Shown: positions 7,662-17,049, numbered from the stretch's first letter. The stretch is DNA of 36,885 nucleotides from Bacteroidales bacterium (GCA_017642535.1 JAGCOW010000073.1:1-36885), one strand, 5' to 3'. The notes: generated by a model not told the origin, from the letters alone. Translations and numbers: made by a program.

Positions 7662-10376
7662 TTATTCCACAATAATTTTAAATGTCTTGTCACCAATTTT
7701 TACAAAATACACACCGTCATTTTTAATGAAAAATGTATATTCATCACGTCCTTCAGCAAAAGCTATTTTGTGACCACTCACATCGTAAACAGTTGCTTTT
7801 GCTCCTTCTGCATTTTTCACATAGATTGTTTTGCCAATGGCAAAAATATTGCTGTTTGAACTCATTTCGGCAACTGCATCAGGAATGTCGGTATTTTCAA
7901 CTTCGGCAATATTGGAAATTGCAAGAGCAAATGGTCCTGATTCTGCTTTCATAAATTGTGTTTTGGGATCGATGACTTCGGGCAATTTTATGCCGACAAA
8001 GTACGACAAAATATGTTCTTTCGGTTTTACATCGCTGTATGAGGTCACATTCGACGGCAAAGTGGTAAGCGTGTCGGTTACGATGTTATTGTTCTCTTTG
8101 TATTTGCACATCACAATAAATGTCGAGAAGTCAAGTCCTTCGTACTTATCCCAAATCAGATTGTTTGACGAGCCGTCGAATCCGGCATTCTTCGTAATGT
8201 GCATGGTCTTATGATGTTCGCTCAACTCTGTTTCGGCGCCACACACGTCTGTTGCCGAAATTTTATATCTCCACGCACGGATGTTCGGGTCGGCTTCGTT
8301 GTCTTCATATACGCTCAGTTCGCCGTATGGAATGGTCGTAAGTTTCTCATACACGTTTGCCTCGTCGTTTTCGCGATAAATCGTGTAGAAGTCAATCAGG
8401 TTTGTTTCTTCCTTCAGCCATACGACCAAGTTTTTCCCCGTCTGTTCGCATACTGTCACAAGGGCTATTTCGGGTTGTTTCGGCGTAATGAGCGGTACCG
8501 TGACTTGCACCGTGTTTGTACAGCCATTTCCGTCGGTTGCAACCAAAGAATAATCGCCGGCGTTCACGTTCAACAAATATTTTGTCTCGTTCCCAGTGTT
8601 CCAACGGTATGTGAGATTGTCGTCACCGTTGACGATTACCGCACCGCTATTTTCGTTGCAGGCAGTTGCCGTTACGTTCGCAATTGAAACTTCTGGAAGA
8701 TTCGGTTCTGTTACCGTGTATGTCTTTGTGAATGAGCAATTTTCGGCATCTGTTATTTCAATAAGATAGTCTCCAGCTTTTAGATTACGAAGGACATCAT
8801 CAGTAAAAACCTCGTTTGAGCATTTCGTCGTGTATGGTTCGGCAGCATTGGTGATGGTTAGGGCAATTTCGCCGTTAGATTCGCCAAAACAACGAGCATT
8901 CTTAATTGTTTCTTCAACTTGTATGTTACAGACATTTTTTTCAATCCATTTTGCGTAAAATGTTTTGTTGAGATAGTCATCTTCTGTGATTTCGGTATAT
9001 TGCGTACCAGAGAAATTTTCATTGTCGTACCAGCCGGCAAATTCGTAACCGTCTTTTTCAACCACAGTTGGAAGCGTTGCTCCAACGCCATACGTATATC
9101 TGTCAACCTTTCCGCCTTGTATGGCACCGCCATTTGTCTGGAGCGAGACAGTGTAGATAAGATTCATCTTGAAATTCTGGCACGTATTGTTCGAGGTTAT
9201 GTCGGCAAAAGTAGATTGGTTGCCGTTCACATCGCGCACGGTTCCATCAAGACTCTTCAGCGTAACGGTTCCCGTAATGCCCGACATTTTTGTCGTTGTT
9301 ATGTCGTCGCAATAAAAATACAAGGTGTTAGTGCCGTTTCCACCCTTATATGAAAACGTGTAATCCTTACCATCAATACGTACGACTGCATTTGAAACCG
9401 AACTTTGAACCGGCTCGTTGAATCGAACCGACAAATACACGCCTTCGCCGCTATAATAAATGTGGTCGGTATTTACGTAGATTCCTTTGATGACAGGGGC
9501 AGAAGCATCGTGAAACTTATAATTAAGTGTTAGATTATATACCCTATAATAATCATCACCACTTCCATGTGCGTCTGCTTTTAAACCAACGCTCTGAATG
9601 CCGTCATTTGTCAGAATATATCCTTCGGAACTCTGCCATAAATCGCTGTATCCCTCAGTAAATTCTTCTTCTGTAGCGTTTGTACCAGGAACTTTCAATA
9701 CTGGAATGTCATCGATTTCACCAGTTGTTTTATATACAATTTGCTTCTCATTTTCATTAAGAAAATATAAAGAAATATCATACCATCCCGCATAAACTAA
9801 CTGCATGTATAATTGCAGATTGAATTTATAATGAGGTGTTTGTTCTGACAATATGAAATACGCTTTGTCAACATCGGTATCGGGAAGGGTATCGAATAAA
9901 TTTGGCGACGTGATATACGTTGTATAATCGTCAGTTCCCAGAAAATATTCTTTTAGAAGTATGTTTTTCTCAGAGGGTTCGGGTATTAACTTCGTATTAT
10001 TGAAAGAACCCTCGGCCATCATTGCAGGCATGTGATTGTTGTATATGCAAAGAAAAAAGGTGTGCTTCTCTGTTGTCAATACATAGTTGTCTATTGTTGA
10101 AACCTCTAATGCCGGCACGGTAAGCGTTTTTTCTGTTTCGTCTTTGGCAAATTCCAACCGACCTGAAATCGATTCAAAGTGAATGCCTGCAATGGCACTA
10201 CCGCTTTGCGTGTAGTAGTCAACGTAACTTGCTGCCGAAGCATCGGTACGCGAGATAGTAAACACATTCCCGTTGGTAACCGAAATGGTATATAGATCGG
10301 GGTCGGCGAAAGCTTCCAGAAAAGCAATACACAACGCAGAAAGCGTAAGAAGGAATTTTGAGGTAAATATTCTCAT
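7662..10376 (-). CDS. Secreted modular protein with B-repeat, SprB-like repeats and T9SS-like C-terminus
   Basis: 904 residues. A signal peptide (MRIFTSKFLLTLSALCIAFL, cleavage near ADPD) is followed by a beta-rich N-terminal half. An Ig-like segment around VYLSVRFNEPVQSS precedes one InlB-type B-repeat (about 405-480, GYEFAGWYDNENFSG then KTFYAKW), two SprB-like repeats (about 483-625) and two fibronectin-III-like segments (about 630-800). The C-terminal 55 residues (ATVYDVSGHKI, then GVYFVKIGDKTFKIIVE) have the strand pattern of type IX secretion C-terminal domains, though without an obvious YPNP opening. It is probably exported across the outer membrane by T9SS and held at the surface. It is related to the giant gene just downstream: both share module types, a similar signal peptide and a similar 5' leader. 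The specific ligand is unknown. Confidence 0.85.
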   Translation of the reverse strand: MRIFTSKFLLTLSALCIAFLEAFADPDLYTISVTNGNVFTISRTDASAASYVDYYTQSGSAIAGIHFESISGRLEFAKDETEKTLTVPALEVSTIDNYVLTTEKHTFFLCIYNNHMPAMMAEGSFNNTKLIPEPSEKNILLKEYFLGTDDYTTYITSPNLFDTLPDTDVDKAYFILSEQTPHYKFNLQLYMQLVYAGWYDISLYFLNENEKQIVYKTTGEIDDIPVLKVPGTNATEEEFTEGYSDLWQSSEGYILTNDGIQSVGLKADAHGSGDDYYRVYNLTLNYKFHDASAPVIKGIYVNTDHIYYSGEGVYLSVRFNEPVQSSVSNAVVRIDGKDYTFSYKGGNGTNTLYFYCDDITTTKMSGITGTVTLKSLDGTVRDVNGNQSTFADITSNNTCQNFKMNLIYTVSLQTNGGAIQGGKVDRYTYGVGATLPTVVEKDGYEFAGWYDNENFSGTQYTEITEDDYLNKTFYAKWIEKNVCNIQVEETIKNARCFGESNGEIALTITNAAEPYTTKCSNEVFTDDVLRNLKAGDYLIEITDAENCSFTKTYTVTEPNLPEVSIANVTATACNENSGAVIVNGDDNLTYRWNTGNETKYLLNVNAGDYSLVATDGNGCTNTVQVTVPLITPKQPEIALVTVCEQTGKNLVVWLKEETNLIDFYTIYRENDEANVYEKLTTIPYGELSVYEDNEADPNIRAWRYKISATDVCGAETELSEHHKTMHITKNAGFDGSSNNLIWDKYEGLDFSTFIVMCKYKENNNIVTDTLTTLPSNVTSYSDVKPKEHILSYFVGIKLPEVIDPKTQFMKAESGPFALAISNIAEVENTDIPDAVAEMSSNSNIFAIGKTIYVKNAEGAKATVYDVSGHKIAFAEGRDEYTFFIKNDGVYFVKIGDKTFKIIVE

Positions 10377-10402
10377 ATTTATTTGTATTTCATTTTGTTA
10401 TA

Positions 10403-10430
10403 GTAGAGACGATGTGCACATCGTCTCTAC
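10403..10430. repeat. 28-bp perfect palindromic repeat
   Basis: GTAGAGACGATGTG is followed directly by its exact reverse complement. It lies between the SusC-like gene and the 904-residue gene, 27 bases upstream of that gene's ATG. It is identical to the copy at 35790-35817. The rest of this 224-base spacer holds no gene or clear promoter. Confidence 0.9.
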
Positions 10431-10600
10431 GAGAAAAATTTGGTATGCAAGGTAAGAATTTTTGTGGAAAAATGTATGGAGAAAACGAGGTTTTTAGCAA
10501 TCTTCAAAGTGTCAAAAATACACTGATGATGAGCATTACAGCGTATTGATGAGGTTTTCACCATACTATTTTTGTGGGAAGCTCAGAGTGTGCCGGTGGT

Positions 10601-13567
10601 TTAGAATGAAAGATTTACACCCATCAAGAACAAGCGTTGTTTTGGATAATCGTAGTAATAGATTCCGTTTGAACGAGTTTCGGGGTCAAGACCGCTGAAT
10701 TTTGTCCATACAAACGGATTTTGAACTTGGGCATATATCATACAACGACTTAATTTTACTTTCTCGCACACTTGTGAAGGAATCGTATAGTTCAACTGAA
10801 TGTTTTTCAGACGAATGTACGAACCATCTTCCAAATAACGGGTAGAGAATCTGTTACCGTTGCTACCGTTATTTTGAACAACTTTAGGATTTTTTGCGTT
10901 ATCGCCTGGCTGTTTCCAATAATCAAGAGCGTCGGCAGACTGATTCAATTCCGTTGTGGCACCATCGGCAATCAGTTCGTTGTTCAACTGATTGAAAATC
11001 AAGTTGCCATAGCTACAATAGAACATGAAGTTCAACGCCCAGTTGCCATAGGTAAGATTGTTGGTCCAACCAGCGGTGAATTTCGGATCGGCAGTGCCGG
11101 CAATTACCTTTCGAGCCTTGTTGTAATCTTTGGTAAGATTTCCGTTTGCGTCGTACCACATTGGAGAACCGTCAGCTGAATTCACGCCAGCCCATTTTGC
11201 CAAATAAAATGTTTGCAATGACTGACCGACGGTACGAATCTTGGTACTAACCACAATCGTGTCGCCACCATATAATTCGGTGATTTCGTTATGGTTATGA
11301 GCGAATGTGAGCGTTGTGGTCCAATTGAATTTGTCACGATTGACAGCCACTGCCGACAACGACAATTCCACACCTCGGTTTACCATAGAGCCCACGTTCT
11401 GCATCTGGCTCTCGTAACCCGTCGTCATTGAAACTGGCACCGCCAAAAGCAAGTCGAACGTGTTTCTGTTATACAAATCCACGCTCAGATTGTATCGTTT
11501 CATAAATTTGACGTCAATACCAAAATCGGCATTGTGGTTTTTCTCCCATGTCAGGTTCTCGTTACCCATAGTAGAAAGCGTGCTACCAGGCTCGTCCATG
11601 TAGTTTTGACCGAAGGTGTATAACTGCATAAACAAATAATCGTCAATGTCGGAGTTACCCGAAGTACCGTAGCTACCACGAACTTTCAACTTGTCAATCC
11701 ACGAAAGTGATTGCATAAACCGCTCGTCAGAAACTATCCACGAACCTCCAACCGACCAGAATGGAGCCCAACGGTTTGACGGACTGAATTTTGAAGAACC
11801 GTCAACACGGAAACTTGCGCTCAGATAGTATTTTGCCGCATAATTGTACTGGAAACTTGAAATCCCCGACAACATTGAGGCTGCTCTTCCGTATTCGTTC
11901 ATTTGCTCCATTTGTGACGCATTCGCAATGCTCGACATATTTTCCGAAGCAAAATTCGACGCAATCATGTTGGAATAGTTCAATGAATTTGATTCCACCT
12001 CGAAACCACCCATAATCTGGAATGAATGTTTCAGCAAATGAAAGTTTCTACGCAAGGTGGAAGACGATGTCCACGTGGTGACGTTTGTGGAGTAATATGA
12101 CGAAACGCCGTTTTTATCGGAACCATCAGGCGTTTCGGGATGCAGATACGCATACTCCTCAACGTTGATGTAATCAATGTTGGCAATTGTCTTAAATTCA
12201 AGATTCAAAGGAAATTTATATTCTACGAACGCATTTCCAAGAAGTCGTTTCGTTTTGTTATAATTCTCATTCAAGTTGATGATACCCACAGGGTTATAGA
12301 ACTTATTCGTGAAATTGTATTTCTCGCCATTTTTCACGGCAACCGTCGGTTTTGCCGTATATGCCGTGGTTACGGGACTTGACGTATATCCTGGCTCCAC
12401 GGTGCTATGTTGCGTGGTGAATGACGGATTCAATTTCATTCCGTAAGAACACTTGTCCGATGCCTTATGCGTCAGGTTCAAGCGGGCAGATGCACGTTTC
12501 AAGTCTGTTCCTGTAACAATACCTTTCTCGTTTTTGTATTGACCAGAAGCAAAAAAAGTGGTATTGTCGGTTCCACCTTGTGCAGAAAACTCATACGACT
12601 GGTTCCACGCTTTCCGATATACTTCGTCGAACCAATCGGTACTTGCCGTATCGTCCAACAGCTCCTCGGCGATTTGTTCATTCGTTTTACCTGCATTTCG
12701 CATTGCCTCGGTAAGCCATGACTTGTATTCGCCCGCATCCATCAACTCGAACTTGCCTTTGGAAATCATGCCCACGCCTTGCGAGGTGGAAAAGTTATAG
12801 ATTGTTTTTCCCGACTTACCAGATTTGGTCGTCACCATAATGACACCGTTCGATGCACGTGAACCGTATAACGACGTGGCAGCCGCGTCTTTTAATATAG
12901 AAATGCTTTCAATATCGCTTGGATTCAACGAGGTCAGAACCGACGAAGCATCGGAATTTTGCGATGTTTCGCCCGAAAACATTGGCACACCGTCAATTAC
13001 AATCAACGGAGAACTTCCTGCCGAGATAGAGCCAGCACCACGCAATTGAATTTCCGACGAAGAACCCGGTTGTCCCGAAGTGGTTGTCAGCACAACGCCC
13101 GGAACTTGTCCTTGCAATGATTTTTCAAAACTTGATTGTTGCGAAGCGATAATATCTTCGGCTTTTATCGAGGTCAAAGAACCGGTAAACGCCTCTTTCT
13201 TCTGCTTGCCGTAAGGAACTGTTACCACAACCGTTTCGATGGCAATGGCGTCTTCACCCAAGGCAATCTCGTAATGCGTTTCCGAAGTAACGGGAACAAG
13301 CTTTGTCTCCATACCGATATAACTTACCTCAATGGCAGCAGCGTCGTTAGGAATTTCAAGCACAAATGAACCGTCAATGTCGGTGAATGCGCCATAACTT
13401 GTGGGGATGTAGTTCCCCGCATCGCCTTTCTGCATTGCGGCAACGGTCGCTGCTATTATCGGTTCCTTATTTTGTGCAGATGTTACCTTACCTGTAATTT
13501 CACGTGTTTGTCCAAATGTGCAAACACAAAAGAGAGTGAGTATTAAAAGGGTATAAAAACGCTTCAT
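10601..13567 (-). CDS. SusC/RagA-type TonB-dependent outer-membrane receptor
   Basis: 988 residues from the ATG at 13567 (MKRFYTLLILTLFCVCTFG, a good signal peptide). A TTG five codons upstream would only add MKIIV in front, so the ATG is preferred. After the signal comes a carboxypeptidase-D-like domain (REITGKVTSAQNKEPIIAAT, later GAFTDIDGSFVLEIP), a TonB-box-like stretch (ETVVVTVPYG), and the plug domain with LQGQVPGVVLTTTSG, IQLRGAGSISAGSSPLIVID and ILKDAAATSLYGSRASNGVI. A long beta-barrel follows, ending in LFLMGVNLSF. It should import an oligomer or other large substrate across the outer membrane with energy from TonB. No SusD-like partner is next to it. A TATTATTG element at 13585-13592 is one base off the usual -7 box and could be its promoter. 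Confidence 0.93.
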   Translation of the reverse strand: MKRFYTLLILTLFCVCTFGQTREITGKVTSAQNKEPIIAATVAAMQKGDAGNYIPTSYGAFTDIDGSFVLEIPNDAAAIEVSYIGMETKLVPVTSETHYEIALGEDAIAIETVVVTVPYGKQKKEAFTGSLTSIKAEDIIASQQSSFEKSLQGQVPGVVLTTTSGQPGSSSEIQLRGAGSISAGSSPLIVIDGVPMFSGETSQNSDASSVLTSLNPSDIESISILKDAAATSLYGSRASNGVIMVTTKSGKSGKTIYNFSTSQGVGMISKGKFELMDAGEYKSWLTEAMRNAGKTNEQIAEELLDDTASTDWFDEVYRKAWNQSYEFSAQGGTDNTTFFASGQYKNEKGIVTGTDLKRASARLNLTHKASDKCSYGMKLNPSFTTQHSTVEPGYTSSPVTTAYTAKPTVAVKNGEKYNFTNKFYNPVGIINLNENYNKTKRLLGNAFVEYKFPLNLEFKTIANIDYINVEEYAYLHPETPDGSDKNGVSSYYSTNVTTWTSSSTLRRNFHLLKHSFQIMGGFEVESNSLNYSNMIASNFASENMSSIANASQMEQMNEYGRAASMLSGISSFQYNYAAKYYLSASFRVDGSSKFSPSNRWAPFWSVGGSWIVSDERFMQSLSWIDKLKVRGSYGTSGNSDIDDYLFMQLYTFGQNYMDEPGSTLSTMGNENLTWEKNHNADFGIDVKFMKRYNLSVDLYNRNTFDLLLAVPVSMTTGYESQMQNVGSMVNRGVELSLSAVAVNRDKFNWTTTLTFAHNHNEITELYGGDTIVVSTKIRTVGQSLQTFYLAKWAGVNSADGSPMWYDANGNLTKDYNKARKVIAGTADPKFTAGWTNNLTYGNWALNFMFYCSYGNLIFNQLNNELIADGATTELNQSADALDYWKQPGDNAKNPKVVQNNGSNGNRFSTRYLEDGSYIRLKNIQLNYTIPSQVCEKVKLSRCMIYAQVQNPFVWTKFSGLDPETRSNGIYYYDYPKQRLFLMGVNLSF

Positions 13568-13627
13568 AACGATAATTTTCAATGCAATAATACGATTTTT
13601 CTTGTAAATTTCTTGTATTATTTCATT

Positions 13628-16390
13628 TTAATGTGCTTCCAGCCAATTTTTCCCGACACCGACTTCGGCAATCAAAGGAACGGAAAGTGATACGGCACCT
13701 TGCATTCCTTCGGTGACAATGGTTTTCATTTGTTCCAGTTCATCGGGGAATACGTCGAAATTCAATTCGTCGTGAACTTGTAAAATCATTCTGCTACGTA
13801 AATGGAGAGCGTCAATTTTTTCTTGGATGTGAATCATCGCAATTTTTATAATATCGGCTGCCGACCCCTGAATAGGGGCGTTTATGGCGTTTCGTTCCGC
13901 CAAACCGCGTATCGTGGCATTTTGTGAATTGATGTCGGGCGTGTAACGACGGCGTTTGAACATTGTTTCCACATACCCAAGTTCTCGTGCATTTTGAATA
14001 TAGGAATCCATCAATGCCTTTACCTTTGGATAATTTGCGTAATAGCTGTCAATCAGTTCCTGTGCCTCTTTGCGAGGAATGTTGAGCGTTTGTGATAATC
14101 CGAAAGCTGTAGTCCCGTATGAAATGGCAAAATTTGCTGATTTCGCTTTCCGTCGTTGGTCCGACGTAACTTCGTCAAGCGAAACACCGTAGATTTTTGC
14201 CGCTGTGGCACGGTGAATGTCTTCGCCGTCTTGGAATGCTTTTACAAAATGTTCGTCACCCGAAAAGTGGGCTATCAGACGCAATTCTATCTGTGAATAA
14301 TCTGCCGAAAGGAAATAATTGTCGGGTTTAGATGGAATGAACACCTTACGGATTTCTCGTCCCATTTCGGTACGAATAGGAATATTTTGCAAGTTGGGAT
14401 TCGTGGAACTCAATCGTCCCGTTGCTACCACCGCCTGATTGAACGAAGCGTGAATGTTGCCCGTATGCTGATTTACCAATGCGGGCAAGTTGTCAATATA
14501 AGTTGACAGCAATTTCTTCATTTCGCGCCATTCCAAAATCAACGGAACAACAGGGTGTGCGTCACGCAACTTGTCGAGCACTTCTTCGCCAGTGGCGTAT
14601 TGTTTCGTCTTGGTTTTCTTTGTCTTGTCGGTTATCTCGAGTTTGTCGAACAGCATTTCTCCCAATTGCTTGGGTGACGCTATGTTGAACCGTTCGCCCG
14701 TCAATGCAAAAATCTTTTCTTCTATGTGTGAAACGTCCGAAGAGATTTTCTTCGACAATTCACGCAAGACTTCTGTGTCGATTCGCACGCCTGCCATTTC
14801 CATCTTGCTCAACACTGGAGCCAGCGGACATTCAATGTTGGCGTACAAGTCGTATTGCCCTAAAGTGTGTAATTCCTTCTCCAACAACGGCATTACTCGC
14901 CATATTGCATCGACTTGCTCGCCAAAATAATTTTTCAATTGCTCAACTCGTATATTGGCAAATTGAATCTGATTGTATTTTTCGCCCGTAACAAGCTCTA
15001 TATTAGTGATTTCCTCGTGTAAATGTTGACGAACGATAGTGCTAAAGCTATGATTTAATTCAGGTTGCAAAACATAGTGAGCCAACATACAATCGTGCAA
15101 TTCACCTCCAAGTGTGATTCCGTATTGTGAAAGTACTGAAACAGAGTATTTTACATTGTATGAATATTTTTTATTGCACGATGCGAAGATAGGTTTTAAT
15201 TTATCTACGGTATTCTTCGCTTCGTTTTCGTCTAATGGGAAGGGTAGGTAATACACTTCGTGTTCTTTCCACGAGAAGCCGATGCCGATAATTTTAGCTT
15301 TTATTGATTCTACTGAAGTTCCACAAAGTACGAATGAGAACGCAAGTTGTTTTGATATGCTCTTCGCAAATGCCTCAATGTCAGTAACGATGCGATATGA
15401 GGCGTTATTTTTAATTGTTGCGGGAGCTTTCGGCGTTTCCTGTGGCTCGGCAAATAAGTCCAATTGCATTGAATCCACGTGCTTTGGGGCTGGTTTTGCT
15501 ACTGTTTGAGTGGGAACTTCCGTCGTTTGCAACATTTTTTGAGCTAAACCGAAAAATTCAAGTTCCTTGAACTTTGTTTTCAAAACGTCAACATTGTATG
15601 GCTCTTTTTCAAAATTAAAATCTGAAAACGTTACGGGAACTGTCGTGCAAATTGTAGCCAATTGCTTGGATAACAGCACTTGCGACTTGTAGTTAACAAG
15701 ATTTTCCTTTTGCTTGCCCTTTAGTTTGTCAATGTTTTCGTAGATGCCTTCAATGCTGTCGAACTGGGCTATGAGTTGTTTTGCCGTTTTTTCGCCGATG
15801 CCGGGTGCTCCGGGAATGTTGTCGGAACTGTCGCCCCAAAGTCCGAGTAGGTCAATGACTTGGTCGGGACGTTGGATGCTGAATTTTTCCATCACTTGTT
15901 TTGGTCCCATAATGTCGATACCCGAGTGCCCCAGACGATACATGTGAACTTTTTCCTCCACTAATTGAGCATAGTCTTTGTCGGGCGTAACCATATACAC
16001 CATAAATCCCTCGCGAGCTGCCTGTTTTGCAAGCGTTCCGATGATGTCGTCGGCTTCGTAGCCTTCCTTTTGCACCACGGGAATATTCATTGCCTTGATA
16101 ATCTCGATGACTTCGGGGATGGCTGCTTTCAAGTCTTCGGGTGACGCCTGACGATTTGCCTTGTATTGCTCGTACATTTCGTGACGGAACGTTTTCCCCA
16201 CTGGGTCGAAAACCACACCGATATGTGATGGTTTTTGTTTGACAATCAAGTCGTTAAGTGTGTTTACAAACCCAAAAATGGCTGATGTGTTGACACCTTT
16301 GGAATTGATGCGAGGTGAATTTATGAACGCATAGTATGAACGGTACAAAACAGCGTGACCATCTATTAAGAACAAGTTTTTTTCTTCCAT
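13628..16390 (-). CDS. polA: DNA polymerase I, proofreading residues missing
   Basis: 920 residues, full family length. The 5' nuclease domain (1 to about 290) keeps its acidic motifs: LIDGHAVLYRSYYAF, EADDIIGTLA, VTPDKDYAQLV and GDSSDNIPGAPGIGEKTA. The 3'-5' exonuclease-like domain (about 330-510) lacks the usual DxE: residues 351-362 read FSFVLCGTSVES. It also has Ser416 in KYS where the family has KYD. The polymerase domain is intact: motif A DYSQIELRLIAH (Asp697), motif B RRKAKSANFAISYG (Lys750, Phe754, Tyr758) and motif C VHDELNF (His873-Glu875). It should fill gaps and remove primers, but without editing. It is transcribed from its own promoter at 16427-16457. Confidence 0.97.
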   Translation of the reverse strand: MEEKNLFLIDGHAVLYRSYYAFINSPRINSKGVNTSAIFGFVNTLNDLIVKQKPSHIGVVFDPVGKTFRHEMYEQYKANRQASPEDLKAAIPEVIEIIKAMNIPVVQKEGYEADDIIGTLAKQAAREGFMVYMVTPDKDYAQLVEEKVHMYRLGHSGIDIMGPKQVMEKFSIQRPDQVIDLLGLWGDSSDNIPGAPGIGEKTAKQLIAQFDSIEGIYENIDKLKGKQKENLVNYKSQVLLSKQLATICTTVPVTFSDFNFEKEPYNVDVLKTKFKELEFFGLAQKMLQTTEVPTQTVAKPAPKHVDSMQLDLFAEPQETPKAPATIKNNASYRIVTDIEAFAKSISKQLAFSFVLCGTSVESIKAKIIGIGFSWKEHEVYYLPFPLDENEAKNTVDKLKPIFASCNKKYSYNVKYSVSVLSQYGITLGGELHDCMLAHYVLQPELNHSFSTIVRQHLHEEITNIELVTGEKYNQIQFANIRVEQLKNYFGEQVDAIWRVMPLLEKELHTLGQYDLYANIECPLAPVLSKMEMAGVRIDTEVLRELSKKISSDVSHIEEKIFALTGERFNIASPKQLGEMLFDKLEITDKTKKTKTKQYATGEEVLDKLRDAHPVVPLILEWREMKKLLSTYIDNLPALVNQHTGNIHASFNQAVVATGRLSSTNPNLQNIPIRTEMGREIRKVFIPSKPDNYFLSADYSQIELRLIAHFSGDEHFVKAFQDGEDIHRATAAKIYGVSLDEVTSDQRRKAKSANFAISYGTTAFGLSQTLNIPRKEAQELIDSYYANYPKVKALMDSYIQNARELGYVETMFKRRRYTPDINSQNATIRGLAERNAINAPIQGSAADIIKIAMIHIQEKIDALHLRSRMILQVHDELNFDVFPDELEQMKTIVTEGMQGAVSLSVPLIAEVGVGKNWLEAH

Positions 16391-16411
16391 ATTGTATCTA
16401 TTTGCACATTA

Positions 16412-16450
16412 CAAAAAAGACTATCGCAAATGTACGCAGATAGTCTTTTT
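16412..16450 (-). terminator. Rho-independent terminator of the basic-protein gene
   Basis: A perfect 12-bp stem (AAAAAGACTATC at 16414-16425 with GATAGTCTTTTT at 16439-16450) encloses a 13-base loop. Read on the minus strand it ends in a run of T, 33 bases after the stop at 16483. The run of T on the other strand makes it potentially bidirectional. The loop holds the -7 box of polA. Confidence 0.75.
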
Positions 16451-16457
16451 AATCAAA
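16427..16457 (-). promoter_or_regulatory. polA promoter (Bacteroidota type)
   Basis: On the minus strand, TTTG (16457-16454), 19 bases, then TACATTTG (16434-16427). This matches the known Bacteroidota -33/-7 pattern (TTTG, about 19 bases, TAnnTTTG). The expected start is near 16420, about 30 bases before the polA ATG. The -7 box lies in the loop of a hairpin that looks like the terminator of the upstream gene. Confidence 0.7.
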
Positions 16458-16482
16458 TTAATGAAAAGAATAATGTGTGAGA

Positions 16483-17049
16483 TTATTTCTTCTTGTCACG
16501 TTTGAACGGATTGTAAAATTCTCTGATTTTTCCGCTCTTGGTCGTTTTGTTTCCGCCCGGAGTGTAGTTTTTGTTTTCGTATTTTTCACGAGCTTCATCC
16601 TGGCGTTTTTCTAATTCTTTTGCCTTCTTTCTTGAAGCTTTTCGGGCTTTGGTATTTTGTGCCTTACCTTTTCGCTCGTTCCACGATTTTCCTTTTTGCG
16701 AATTGTAACGGTACGAATTTTTCTCATTTTGTTTCATTCGTTTCACCGTCTTTTTGTTTTGAGTACGATCGCGATTATCTTGGTAACGTTCTTCGCGTTC
16801 TTTTTGTTTTTTTGCCTGCAACTTAGCTTGTTCTTTCTTGCTCAAGTGCGTGGTTTTGTTCACACTTGACTTGAAATTGTCCTGTTGCTTCATTTTTTTT
16901 GTTTCCTTTGAAGCTTTGGGAGAACTCACTTTTTCTTTTTTGTGTGTACTTTTACGAGATTGTACCGTTTCATCGTCATCGTACTGTGCAAAAGCCGTAG
17001 TACTTACGATTAACAACCCTAAGAGAAACGCTAATTTACTTAATTTCAT
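16483..17049 (-). CDS. Small, highly basic exported protein of unknown function
   Basis: 188 residues. The signal peptide MKLSKLAFLLGLLIVSTTAF with AQ cleavage is followed by a short acidic patch (YDDDE) and then about 150 residues rich in Lys, Arg, Gln, Asn and Glu (e.g. KKEQAKLQAKKQKEREERYQ), with almost no hydrophobic residues. It is likely helical or disordered in the periplasm. The C-terminus reads REFYNPFKRDKKK. I do not recognise a named family. It is monocistronic by the look of it: a -7 box at 17080-17087 upstream and a terminator downstream. Confidence 0.75.
   Translation of the reverse strand: MKLSKLAFLLGLLIVSTTAFAQYDDDETVQSRKSTHKKEKVSSPKASKETKKMKQQDNFKSSVNKTTHLSKKEQAKLQAKKQKEREERYQDNRDRTQNKKTVKRMKQNEKNSYRYNSQKGKSWNERKGKAQNTKARKASRKKAKELEKRQDEAREKYENKNYTPGGNKTTKSGKIREFYNPFKRDKKK

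Noticed and set aside
10601..13582. TTG start at 13582 for the TonB-dependent receptor
   Set aside because: The ATG at 13567 begins a clean signal peptide; the extra five residues add nothing.
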